Origin: Lithospermum erythrorhizon | Lineage: Eukaryota > Streptophyta > Magnoliopsida > Boraginales > Boraginaceae | Assembly (NCBI GenBank): GCA_019722365.1 | Contig: JADFUC010000559.1 | Span: 620,001 to 684,000 of the forward strand | Direction: 5' to 3' | DNA length: 64,000 nucleotides | Shown here: positions 38,330 through 51,079 of the stretch, piece after piece | How positions within the stretch are numbered: position 1 is the stretch's first letter | Layout of the letters: every line of letters starts with the position of its first letter | Translations under genes and position numbers: made by a program | The notes under the pieces: model-generated | Databases searched by the model: none | What the model saw: the letters and a program-made list of their open reading frames with translations, nothing else | What the model was told of the DNA's origin: nothing

Positions 38330-40730
38330 TCAAACTATTTTTGAATGCATCTCTACTATTCAATACTCTGTTTTAGTTAATGGCCATACCACCAATACAT
38401 TCAAACCTTCTTGCGGGCTTTGCCAAGGTAACCCTCTTTTTCCACGTCTATTTGCTATATGCACGGAAGCTTTGTCCGTCTCTCTTTTTGAAGCTCAATC
38501 TGTTAATCATCTTAAAGGTGTGTCCATCTCTCGTAATAGTTCAGCCATCTCTCACCTTCTTTTTGTCGATGATAGTTTTTTTTTTTCTTCATCTTGATGA
38601 TAAAGTATTACGTCATTTTCTGATATCTTAAATAATTTTTGTTTGGACTCTGGCCAAATCATTAATCTCTCTAAATCTCAAATTACTTTTACCAAACTCA
38701 CTCATAGATCAATAAAAAATAAAACTATTGCTAAACTTAACTTGTGGAGGGTCCAAATTTTAGAAAATACCTTGGTATCTCTTTGGATATTAGCACTAAT
38801 AGAAACCATATTTTTTCGGACATTATAGATAAAATTAAAAAGAAAATTTTCTCATGGAAAAGTAAATTCCTTAATTTTGCAGGGAGAATTACTCTTATTA
38901 AATGTATTCTGCAATCAATTTTGTCCAATGGGTATATATAAATTTCATCTTGGCCACCTTCATGATATTTATAAAATATTTGCTAATTTTTTATGAGGAG
39001 ATGCTAATTCTAGCAAAATTTACTGGATTAATTGGAAATTTTTACATCTTAATATTAATAATGGGGATTTAGGTTTTAAACATCTTGACCATTTTAATTT
39101 GGCCATTCTTGCAAAAAATGGTTGTCGCCTCTTCCAAAATCCTTACCTCCCAACCAACCAAATTTTAAAACCTAAATACTATCCCACTTCCTCACCTTAA
39201 GATGCCATTATAAAAAATAACTCTTCTTGAATTTGAAAAAGTCTTCACGCCGGTCTCTCCGAATACAAAAAAGATCTTATATGGCAGGTTAACTCAGGAA
39301 AGTCAATCAATATCTGGAATGATAACTGGCTTCGTTGTGACCCCAAGTTAGATAACACTATTAGTCTTGTTTGCTATTTTGACCCTTCGGCTAATCCCAA
39401 TCAACCGATTGTTTCCCAGTTGACAAATCACTCTACCAGTTGGAATACGGACTCGTTATACAAACTCTTCCCCGTTTGTATAATTAACTATATCCTTAAA
39501 ATCAGACTCAATGGTTGGAAGATACCAAAACCTGGTTTAAAATCAACATCATCACGAAAGATCTCTATGACAAAATCACAAGAATATATACCGAACATAT
39601 ATTGAAGCCTGGTCCCTATTACAACACGCCCCATAAAACTTGGAGTCGGCTTTGGAAACTACCGTTGCCTTAAAAAATTAAAACCTTCCTCAGAAAGCTC
39701 GTTCTGGATAGACTTCCCACAAAAAATAATCTTGAAAAAAAACGGCCATTCCTATGAACAATAAATGCCCTTTTTACAACTCTGTTATTGAAAATATCAC
39801 ACACCTTTTTTATCAACTGCAATCACATTAATATTATTTGGTCTCAACATATTAGATTAGGATCAATCTCCAACTTTTCTTCAATACATGAAGTTATTTA
39901 TTTTTGGATTATGAAATTTTGGAAAAAATATTTGCAAATTAAAAAAGACATTATTAAAATTGCTAGTATTTTGAAGAGCACCTGGCTTCACAGAAATGAT
40001 ATGAGTTTCAATAACTGTACCTTTGATAGACATGTTATTATTACAAAAGCTCAAAAGTTTTTTAGAAAATGGCTTTCTGGATTGCACTTTAAGCAGACGA
40101 ACAGGTCCACCAACCATTCACGCCATCGATTCGAACAAAGTTGTTTTCCCGCCTCGCTGCTTTCAATGAAGCTGCTCTCTGCCACCTAAATCAAATGTCC
40201 TACCAATAGATTTTTCCCTCCGAAACTTATTTTTCGGAGATTGAATTAAAGCACCGCAGTAATCCAACCTAAAGAGAAGGCTGATCATTTTCTATTAATT
40301 CTACTATCATCCTCCTTGTCATCATCGGCCCCTGGCATCTCCTTACCGGCCAATATTAATTTCGTATATCAATCCAAAAAAATTTACTGCATCTCTCCTT
40401 ATTTGTGGGAAGCTTTTTGTTTATCGATCTTTCTACACGGGGTTCAAGATTTGGATGTGACGCTATTATTATCACCGATGGGTTCTTTACTAAGTCAGGG
40501 TACATGTTTCTCCCCCTTATCTTGAAAAGCCTCAAGATCGGGAACAACACAGCTATGATTTTTCCCCAAGAATCGACATATTAAATGGCACTCCACAGAT
40601 ATTGGTTGTTTTGATAAGTTGCAATTATTTAGTCCTTATGATTTTTGTAAAAATTTATGTTATTTGAAAGATGGCCTTAATGACAATGTAAGTATATTTG
40701 ACTCTATCTACATCTCAACTAAAGATTGAT
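38330..40730 (+). mobile_element. Decayed, 5'-truncated LINE (non-LTR retrotransposon)
   Basis: Plus-strand pieces in shifting frames resemble plant LINE ORF2. The RT core reads YSVLVNGHTT and GLCQGNPLFPRLFAICTEAL, then HLLFVDDSF (the FADD box with A to V). Next come SGQIINLSKSQITF, KYLGISLDISTNRNHIF and KKIFSWKSKFLNFAGRITLI. Downstream, an HR(N)DMSF zinc-knuckle-type region and IITDGFFTKSG look like the terminal RNase H domain. Stops and frameshifts run throughout, so it is inactive. The 5' part of ORF2 (endonuclease) and ORF1 are absent. The right end is approximate. Confidence 0.85.
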
Positions 40731-41189
40731 AAAAAAAATTATCTCTTTGAATTATAATTATACTTAAGTTCTTATTAAAAAAACTCCATTACAATAGGTG
40801 TTACTATGTTAAAATTTCAATCATTCAAAACATATATTGAAACAAAATAAATACGGAATCAAAATGTTTTTTTTAACAAAACATTCAAACATACATCTCA
40901 ACTAAAAGATATATATAGAATTATAGATATATATATATAGCATAAAATAATTGAAGAGCTAAAAATGTACGTAATTGATACCGCGACCCACCAAATTACG
41001 GCGAATATGTCATCTTTGAGGTGAAAAATATCAGCTTTTTAATCAATTGAATGACATCCCTACTACATTATGATGATCTGATGACTTCCCTTGCTCCCCA
41101 TTGCATGGGATTGAATTATAACCATTAGATTTCTGATTCAAACATAGGACATTGATGCTACACGTCAATACTTGAGCGCCCCCCAGATT
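40731..41189. other. Intergenic; probable MYB 3' UTR
   Basis: AT-rich spacer between the LINE and the MYB stop codon, with an (AT)-rich microsatellite near 40925-40940. No gene is seen. Confidence 0.5.
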
Positions 41190-41793
41190 TCAGTTACCCC
41201 ACAAGTCATCAAGGTAAAAATACGTTGGTGGAGAAGAAAGTGCTGAATCTTGGTTCCCACATTGAGAATTCAAGCCCCAATAATCAGGACCACTAAAGGC
41301 ATTATTCTCCTCATAAAATGCATCAATATTTTCCAAACCTAATAAGTAATTATCTATGTCTAATTCAGTTAGGCTGGATAAAATATCATCGTATACCTCT
41401 TTTCTGTTCCTCTCGATTGTTTGAATATCTCTATCCTGATTAATAGGGGACATTATAAATGCATCATTAGTACATTCATTAGCTTCAGCGTGAAATGGAG
41501 CTGTTTGGTTGCTCATGTCATGCATCAATATCTCATCACTTTTATTATCAATGACCGGTGGAGGCCACAAGTCATTTTCCCTTCTCTTTCCAGCTACTTC
41601 TACATTGACGTAAGGTTTAGCAAGTTGTCCACAATCCCTGTTCAAACAGTCATATGGTTCTATTAGAAATTAATGATATATGTTACACTACCGTATTAAA
41701 AGAAGTATATAGTAATCAAACAATCATTTGTAATGATCGAGGCGTCCGCTAATATGATTAAGATATTATTGTTACATCTCAGTGGCAATCAAG

Positions 41794-41825
<32 letters not shown>

Positions 41826-44134
41826 CCAGTTCACGATTAGATTATTACGTCAACTCAAGCCTATTCAATGCCAAGATTCACGACAATGTACCCCCTTTCG
41901 CTACAATTTCATATGATACTTATAAAGAAAAATATAAAAATTCTAAGGGTGACGCCGCAACGTAATTTAAAAAATAATTATAATTTTTAGAAATAAAATT
42001 AAATTTTTTCTAAAATTTAAGGGATCCCCAGTTTCTCCACTGGCTACATTTAATGCAAAATTATTTTTCTTCGAGGGTGCAACTTTAATCTTGAATAGTT
42101 TATTGTTCTTATCCTAATAAATCATAAAGTGGTATATACTTTTCTTAACGAATAACAATGTCATTTGGCTGATTTACCCATTCATTCAATGAGATGTTCT
42201 TATTTCATGTTAAAATTTCAACTAAGAGTTTCTCATAGTATTAGGGAAGAGGTCAAAACAAAAATTCATTCTCAATCCTTCAAAATTATTAACTTTCAAA
42301 TTTTGATTTTTCATCTTTTAAATTTTACAATCAAATACTATATAAAAATATCCTAAAATATTAAGTAGTCCAAATATATGTCCATGGATATATTTTAGTG
42401 TATTTACTAATGACATGATAATTTTGATTGAAATCAACTAATAATCAGGCCAGGACTCAAATTGCATTGTCTTTGATTATCATCACAAAACAATTACCAT
42501 AAATTACTTACTCTTTATGAGTTTGGGCATCTTGAACAGCTTTTATTTGTTCTGTAGACTCTTCTTGAAGTCTGTTAGACGAGACATTATCAATTTGTTG
42601 TTGATGATTCCTTCTTGATCTTGGGAAGTAAGAAATGGTTTTGTTGTACTTTTTAGCCACTGCACGACTTACTCTACCACACCTTCTCTTGGATTTGGTA
42701 ACAATAGCATCATCAAGTGGTACATTATTACTATGAATTGAGGATGTTAAGATGGTGGGATCACCATTAATAATTGATCTGAAACAATACATTTTACGAC
42801 TCAAATGCGAGTTCCAGTAGTTCTTGATTTCATTATCTGTCCGTCCTGCTAAATGTCTTGCTATTAAAGACCACCTGTATAGATATCTATATTATTGAAC
42901 ACACTTATCACGAGTGGATGATCATATCATATTTATGCTAAAATATAACACAAATATGACACTAACATATGTGTGATGATAGTCTCTATTATTGAGTCGT
43001 ACACTGTGTTATGCATGGTACAAGCGATTTAACGTGTTATTATTAGTAGTTGATATTATATATATAGCATGAATGAGTACATTGTTCAAATTAGAGATGT
43101 GACCAATCAATTAAATAATGTCATTTTGTCTTCGAATCAATACTGAGATATATGAAGGAGTACATGGTTCAATCTGCAAAATGTGTGTGTGTCGGGGGGG
43201 TATCTATGTATATATTGCATGATGGAGTGAGTATATAATATACGGAGTATGATATATATATATATACCTGTTGCCTAAGGATTTGTGGAGCTTGACAATG
43301 GCCTCTTCCTCTTGTGCAGTGAAGCTCCCTCTTTTGATGTCACCTCTTAAGTAATTAATCCATCTTAGTCTGCAACTTTTCCCACACCTTTGTAGCCCTT
43401 CAAAATCATCAAATTGTAGTTTAATTTCATACTATTACAGTTTCATGCTCCAATTAGTAAAACATGAGGTACAAGTAGCTAATAATTGTCGGTATCCTTT
43501 CTTGCTGATGAATAATTTTCACATATTAACACTACAAAACAATTGATCTTCTGCCATGGACGAAAATGAGTGGCTAAATTGGACGTAGTTTTCTACTATA
43601 TTGGAGTATTATTATTTAATTTCAAGAAAACGACTTATTATACTTACTATTCTTTTAATTTGTTCTGAAACCAGACATTATATATATATACAATGATGAG
43701 AAAAGGAAAATAATAAGTAGTGATAATATATATGTGACAACTAACAATATGGTTTATTATATTTTTCGATTAGAATAATATTATATTATTATAATGTAAA
43801 TTATATTTTTTTCTAAAATATGGCCGCCCTAGGAGAGCAAGATTTTAGTATAATGAAGTATTTGTTCAAAGATAATCAGAAATTTGAGATAATGCATGGA
43901 AATACCTTTTAAATATATCTCCTTATTTGTTTTGAAGCGTTATATTTTATTTATAAATTAACTTATTATGAGGCATCATAAAAAAAGCTCTTTAAAAATA
44001 CCTGCTCTTTTGGGGAGAGCTCTCCAGGAACCTTCTCCATGGGCTTGGATATAATTGGAAAGCATTTCATCTTCTTCAGCAGTCCATCTTCCTCTCTTCA
44101 ACCCTACCTTTTCGCAACAAGGAGCTCTTCCCAT
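41190..44134 (-). CDS. R2R3-MYB transcription factor, subgroup 7 (flavonol regulator) type, 4 exons, 357 aa
   Basis: Exons are 44134-44002 (133 bp), 43397-43268 (130 bp), 42874-42512 and 41637-41190; 133 and 130 bp are the classic R2R3-MYB sizes. The product is 357 aa. R2 begins [21 protein letters not shown]3 covers [19 protein letters not shown] to [14 protein letters not shown]. After the domain, [17 protein letters not shown] (about residues 150-166) resembles the SG7 motif (GRTSRxxMK) of MYB11/12/111, which activate early flavonoid and flavonol genes (CHS, F3H, FLS). The bHLH-contact signature of R3 is broken (A and S replace its first two Leu), agreeing with SG7 MYBs acting without a bHLH partner. 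The C-terminus is acidic ([20 protein letters not shown]) and probably activating. Target genes are inferred from the subgroup only. Confidence 0.9.
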
Positions 44135-46379
44135 AATAATGTGAGTTTATAAATTATTAATATCTCCAGAAAGTGAATAATATAATAATGTCACCTTATT
44201 AGCCGTCTTCGACTTGAGAGTCGTTGGGATATGATGCACTACTCTACATACTGTAGGAGTACTTTAAATTATAATGCCCCTTTATATTATTGTAGTATAT
44301 ATGTACGGTAGTTCAAGTAAGGCACATCTGCATATATATATAATAATAATGAGGCTGGTCCTGTGAAATGAATCTCATAACCGTCCTAATTTACTGTAAA
44401 AGGTCATCATCTGCATTCTTTTTATTATACTAATAAACTATAATGCCAAGGCCGCATCGCAATTATTATTTTTCAAATATTTTTTAAACTGAATGGGATA
44501 ATAAATAAAGTACTAACTATTTTATATAAATTTATAAATAATACTTTTAATTTATATTATTCACTTGTTACCATATATTATTCACTTTATATAAATATTT
44601 TTAATTAACTATTTATTTCAATTTTTAACCTTATTATAATTCATTTTGTTCATAGTTATATGATCCCTTTATAATTTTTTAATAATAGATTTTAAAAGTT
44701 TTGTTACCATACTACTTCATTTTCGCTTTTAATAAAAGAATGCACATGTAATTCTATTTATTGTTAGAAAACATCACTTTTTTCTTTTCATAAAAAAATA
44801 TACATTATGTTATTTCATTTATTGTTAGAAAACATCACTTCTGAATTGATTATTAGATAAATTATTCATAGTTTCACTATTTAATTCTATTTTATGTATT
44901 CATTTTAACATATTTTCATTGATGATCGTCTCATTGAACTATTTGCACAAACTAATATCAAAGTTTTTTTTATGAACATTTTCAATTATTTTAGCCACAA
45001 AACAACCAAAGAGGCCATACATTAGATGTCTCGTTCTAATGTGAAATACTCCAAATAAATATATTGAAAAATCAATGAAATAAAAACGACATACCTCTTT
45101 TACAAAGATATCTTTGTGGCAATACTTTTTAATAAAAAAGTTAAACATTAATAGTATATATATAAGATTAATATTACTTTAATATGAAAACTTTTAAAAA
45201 TAAATAACAACTTTAATATGCGCCACAAAGAAGTCATTCAAATAAAGCTAGATATCGATTTGTACATCGAATGTTCATCAATAAAGTGAATTATATACAT
45301 ATAATATACATATTCATGCTTGTATTTTTAAACCATAATATCGACAATTATATTTCATATAAAAGTGAAAACTAATATAGTTATTATTATGACAATATAA
45401 TCTTATTTACTATTAATTACTAATCAATATTAAATAGTGAAGATTAAATTTTTTAATTCCTTTCATATATCGAATTCAACTCTAACTAATTATATGTCTC
45501 ATAATTTATAGATAAATATATTTTTATTTAAGGAAACCAAATATGTTATATATATATATATTATAATAAAAAAAATAAATTTCTAAAATAAATATCCAAA
45601 TCTATTACTTCATCTATACTAAATGATTGTCATACTGATTTTAAGTGCTCAAAATCGATAAATTTTTACTCCTTCATCGATAAACATAATTTTAATTTGA
45701 ATAAAAATTTAATGTCAATTAAAGTAATTTGACAATATATTATTATTTGATAATTTTCATCAAATATTACATAACGTAAATAAAAATATCAATTTTAATA
45801 TTTAACTGGTGAAAATCCAAATTTAAACCTCGAAAATATTTTCGTGACGGAGTCGAGTATTGGGAGCATGTATCTTCGACACCTTTTTTTATTTCTCAAT
45901 TGTTGAAATGTAATACAAAAATATCACATAATTTAGCTTATATTCCTTTTAATAGTAATTTTTTGGATTAGAAAATTATTTTTCAACAGGAATCAATAAG
46001 AATCATATAATAAAATTCTAGTACAGTGCACTACCATTGCATTAAAATTGAATTTACTTATTGTTATGATAAAATTAAAAATTCAAGACAATATTATATC
46101 AAATATTTTTATCTATCGGGTGAAGATGTCAATATTTTTTATATAATTGGACTACAATATCGATAATTAACATATCGTAATTAACATACATACGAAATCT
46201 GGTGAAACTATTGCACACATTATAAGAGAATGATAATCTCCAACTATGTTTAATTGTTATAGAATTTTTAGGAAAATTAGATTTATTAATTATTGAATTG
46301 TTATAGGAGTCATTTAAAATTTTATAAACATATGTTTAACCATCAAACATATTATAACGAGGATAATATAAGAACTAAC
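44135..46379. other. MYB promoter and AT-rich intergenic sequence
   Basis: No gene is supported. A repeat at 44351-44411 recurs at 48180. The rest is very AT-rich, with a Stowaway-like end motif near 45602. The 69-codon minus frame at 44939-45148 has no domain. Confidence 0.45.
44351..44411 (+). repeat. Dispersed repeat, copy 1
   Basis: The core ggtcctgtgaaatgaatctc and flanks up to 'aaaggtcatc' recur at 48180-48234 in the same orientation. Its complement (gagattcatttcacaggacc) resembles a motif common at ends of plant transposons, so this may be a terminal fragment. It lies about 0.2 kb upstream of the MYB start. Confidence 0.75.
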
Positions 46380-48110
46380 AAGGAAAGCGAAGAAAACATA
46401 ACTCACACTTTTATAAGTACGGCGATATGCCTTATTATCAGAGATAGTGAAAAATATTAAATAATAATTAAATGATTAAGATGAATTAATCAAATTAATT
46501 AAAAGCTTAGCAGCCACTAAAACTACACGTGGTTATGAGCTGACGAGCCCTAAATTTAATATGAAACCCTCGCATAAAACAAATGCTTTTAGTGGAAAAT
46601 AGTCTCGAATTAAATGCTCATTAAATTTGCGTCGAGGCCCCGAAAATTCCCAATTTTATTGATTAAAATCGCCCTAAAGGCTAAAATCGAAGCTTCAAAA
46701 GTTTCAAGGTTCAAATGTAGACTCTGGTTATTTATCAAAATAAAGTGCTCCAAAAGTTCGGGATCAATATGAAAATATGTTTGACCTATAAAAACATTCA
46801 AACCTTCTTCCTACCTCAAAATAGACTCTTCTCTTTCTTGAGGCAAAGTAATTTGGGACTTCCGACATCCAGATTCGCCTTCAAAATTCAATGGTTAGCA
46901 TCGCGGATCTACCCGAAATTAAACCAACCAATCGTAAACAAGTATTCAAAGCCACGAAGCCTATAAATAGCCCCCTATTTTTGAAAAAATATGAAAACAA
47001 TTCACATAAAAATACACAAAAAATATTTGAGAAAATACGAGTACACCTCCTCGAAATTTCTAAGTTAATTTTTTTTAAACTCCAAAGAGAAACACCACTT
47101 TGGTGGTCGAAAAATCTCCTGTGTAGCCTAAAATAGGCGCTCGAAATTAAGAGATTACCGCGATAAACGCAATACCTTCAAGTTTGAAAGAAAATCACTT
47201 TGCACTGGATACGTATTTTCAAGAACGCTTCGAATATTCGTGAATAAACTAAAATTACCCGATTATTCATAAATTCTTTTGTATGAACACCGAAAATCTC
47301 AGCCTGATTCATCAAGTTCCGTATATAGAAATACACCGAATATTGGCTCCTATAACTTTTAGTCTGCAAGCAGTGAAACATGCCGCTTAAGGTTTCGCTT
47401 GATCGATCAAGAAAGCACAACAAGTGTCGTGATACTCAACCTTCATACCGAATATCACTACATCAACACGCCGTTAAGGTCAGAGTACGTGTTTTGCATA
47501 CTGCGAAGCACCAAAACCAAGCGAGACTCAACCACTAAAGCTTCCCACTCTACAAAGAATGCTCGCTAAGGCCATCGTAGTACGGGGCAAGTGTGCTAAG
47601 CGCATATCGCTTCAATAACTTGCTCGCCATTACCCATTACCGCCAACCTCGAGCTCTATCCTAAATCGTTGCTACCAAAGGCAAAGCATTCATATCAAGG
47701 TACAACGTATCGCCAAAGACAAGTAGCACAATTACTAAGTCCCACTGCGAAGCAGAAAACTCCAGCCCCATACTGCGTGCCATTGACTCTCAAGAGGCCC
47801 CATCGTTCAACATAAATCGGAGATGAAGTCCAAGACCCAAGATCAAGTCCATACAGCCAACACGGGAATACGCCGCTAAGGCTCCCCGACTGCATCATAT
47901 CCAAGCCTGCATCAGCTGGCCAAGTCCATCAAGACCAGACATGTCAAGCTCGTCAAGATCAAGCTCAAGTCAAGCATTCACAAATCGCAAGAAACACTTG
48001 TGGATTCATAGCTTGGGATAATCAATCTTCTTCGATGAATAAAACATGTATACCGTTAATTCTTTCCTCTCCAATAAGTTTTATTTTGTACCCCTTAAAA
48101 TAAATAATAA
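46380..48110 (+). mobile_element. LTR-like sequence (possible solo LTR)
   Basis: A moderately GC-rich island in AT-rich DNA carries an LTR-style promoter (TATAAATAGCCCCC at 46962) and a polyadenylation signal (AATAAA at 48038) about 1.1 kb downstream, with no coding frame. The motif cgccg(c/t)taagg recurs with variants near 47384, 47470, 47563 and 47871. No internal gag-pol domain, primer-binding site or clear TG...CA ends with target duplication could be fixed, so ends are approximate. Confidence 0.4.
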
Positions 48111-48179
48111 AATTTTCTTTGTATTATAATGATTGTTATTAGTATGTCCTAGATTTACAAATCCTCGCATATAATAAAG

Positions 48180-48234
48180 AGGTTGGTCCTGTGAAATGAA
48201 TCTCATAACGACTGTCCTATATACTGAAAAGGCA
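48180..48234 (+). repeat. Dispersed repeat, copy 2
   Basis: Second copy of the repeat at 44351-44411, differing at a few positions (a 'ga' insertion in cataacgactgtcc). It lies between the LTR-like stretch and the CACTA element. Confidence 0.75.
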
Positions 48235-50494
48235 TCTAAAAGCTTTTTTATATATATGCCTATTTTATGTCCTTAGATATATATAATTAATTATATTAAT
48301 GTATTTGATGATAAATCATATTTAATTTCTTGAATTCCAATATAATAAAAATTTTATTCAACAAAGAGTCAACTTCTTTGATTTTAAAAGATATAACAAT
48401 AATTCATTCATTGTATTAACTTTGTATTTATATCAAATTATCAATAATGAAATTAGATAATAATACACACTATATAACACTACTACAAAAAAAATATTTA
48501 GAGGGCACTTCAAAAAGCACAAAGAGGACACAAAAAAACGCCATTATAATAGGCGCCCTCTAAGTTAACCAACACAACACTTCAAGTACAATTCATCTAA
48601 GTTAATAATTTGTAACCTGGTTTTCTATTATAGATATTTCTTATAAACAAATACAAAGACAACAAAGAAGGTTAAAAACAAATTGAAAATATTTTATAAA
48701 ATCATAATTGCCAACATTTTATTAAAAACATAACCCAACAAACATCAAGTCAAATGTATATCAATGTATCAAGTCAAATGTATATCAAATGTATATATAT
48801 CAATGAAGCTCATCATCATTCTCTATCTAAAATGTTCTTGACATATCTATTGCTAAGTATAGCCACACCCGCCTTTCTGACTCGAGCAATTCTATCATCC
48901 GCAAATGTCTCATGAACCACGCTCTAAGGATACCGAAATAAAAAAGTTATACATACACTTCAATATGAAGTTCAATGTATTCTGACCAAATATCAAAACC
49001 AAGTATTAAAAAAGGACTTACAAAATTTAAAGTTCTGCATCGGATTCTAAAGATATCCCCAATAAACAGTTATATATAGAATCCTCAATATGTCAGACTC
49101 TCACCCTACTTAATACCAGATACAATCATTCAAAACCAAAGTTATAACCTGAAGTAACAAGAACTGTAAATTATTGTTAAGTGAATGTAAAAACATACTT
49201 ATCGCTAACCCAATGATTTTTGGATCAACATCTTCTATTTACAATACTTGCTTTTTGGTGCCTCTGATATGCAATTCATAATACACAACAAACAAATACA
49301 TAATGAGAAATAATAAAAATAAGGACAATATATATATATATATATTATATATAACTAATATTCTGCTGATTTTTTCACCATATCACGCCGAGTGTTCGGG
49401 ATGCATCGCAATGATCCATATAGTATATGTAATCGCCTGTGTCGATGGCAACTGCACGTTCCAATACTCACTATATTATTTAAATATTTATTTTAGTAGC
49501 TAAAATAGCTATATAATAGTAGTATGAAATTACTTAGTTATAAAATAAATTATAAAAGAGACTAACCCCAGACATATGGGCATAATGCAGAAGGATCAAG
49601 ACCCTCATGCTTCTCAGAGATACTCCACCACATTTAGCGCGTGCTCGTCTATGTGGAGAGATAACGAGAACCTACTCGACATCAGCTTGTAAGTCATTTC
49701 ATCAACCAAATACACATCACACAAGTACCTTCACAGAAAATATATTATTAAAAAATCTATGAAATATATAAGGATGTATATTGTTATCATTACCTTATGT
49801 AAACGCATATAGTAGACTTTAAACACCACGCGGCGATCACTTTTTCACGTTATCAATAGAAACGTGTGTCAATGTAAGCTTCACCCTTTAACAACTGTAT
49901 TTGAACTTCAAACGCATCACCTTCTATTTGCATCAGTATGAAACTTACAAAAATCAAAGCCCTGTGACGACGGTCGACGCCACCCTCTCGAGGATATGTC
50001 AAGCTTCCTCTCGAATAACCTGGAGCGATTTGACCGAGCATTTGAAACTTTCCCCTTACTTTGTAAGTCGACTTCAATATCGGTCTGAGGCTTAAAATCG
50101 TTTCTTACGTTTAGTATTTAATGACAACTAATTATATATTGAAGTTATCACAACTAATCATATAATTTATTTTTTGTATACCTTTTCTTTTATAAGGAAA
50201 CTGAATTCACTAGGCCAGCAAACAAAGTGTACCTAATGCAACACCTGGCTGAGCATCTCGCCTCAACAATAGATTACTGAAATATGTACCTTCATGGCCG
50301 TGGACAACTTCCTTAAAACAACTTCCTAACTTGACAAAGTTTCAATTGATATTGTGAATTTTCTGTCTTGCTCAACATCACTAATCTCTCGAATTCAATC
50401 TTACACTGAATGGTGAATCCATGAACATGTCACAAAAGACTTCACCCTAAAGAAAAAAAAATCATTATAAATATATCAATGATTTAAGCAGCTC

Positions 50495-51079
50495 ATAATA
50501 TCACAATATCACAATACTTAATGACTTAAATTATTATAAACAATACTTCATATGTCATCAACTCATAATCACAATATCACAATACTTCATATATAGTCAC
50601 AATATCACAATACTTAATGATTTAAGCTACTACTAAGCATCTCAAAAATAACAAAATATTACAACTCATAGTCACAATATCACAATACTTCATATCATCA
50701 ACTCATAGTCAATATTATCACAATACTATATCATCAACTCATATATATAGTCACAATATCACAATACTTCATATATCATCAACTCATAATCACAATATCA
50801 CAATACTTCATATATAGTCACAATATCACAATACTTAATAATTTAAGCAACTACTAGTACCCCAAAATAACAGTTATCACAACTCATAGTCACAATATCA
50901 CAATACTTCATATATCATCAACTCATAGTCACAATATCACAATACTTCATATATCATCAACTCATATATATAGTCATAATATCACAATACTTCATATATA
51001 GTCACAATATCACAATACTTAATGATTTAAGCAAGCACAAGACTCCCCAAAATAACAAGTATCACAACTCATAGTCACC
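50495..51079. repeat. Minisatellite-like tandem array inside the CACTA element
   Basis: About eleven copies of cacaatatcacaatactt(c/a)at alternate with catcaactcatagt or catatatagt spacers in units of roughly 28-40 bp, with higher-order blocks (for example the segment ending 'atttaagcaactactagtac' is repeated in variant form). The array sits between transposase-derived coding fragments, so it may have grown in an intron. Confidence 0.88.

Noticed and set aside
38744..38941. A 65-codon plus frame that could be called a gene
   Set aside because: It is the KYLGISLD...FAGRITLIK segment of the decayed LINE reverse transcriptase.
46745..47136. Overlapping plus frames of 73 and 81 codons
   Set aside because: They run through the TATA region of the LTR-like island, with no domain.
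50495..51079. Regular short repeats that could suggest a CRISPR array
   Set aside because: Units are variable in length, AT-rich and without unique spacers, the genome is a plant's, and the array lies in a CACTA element.
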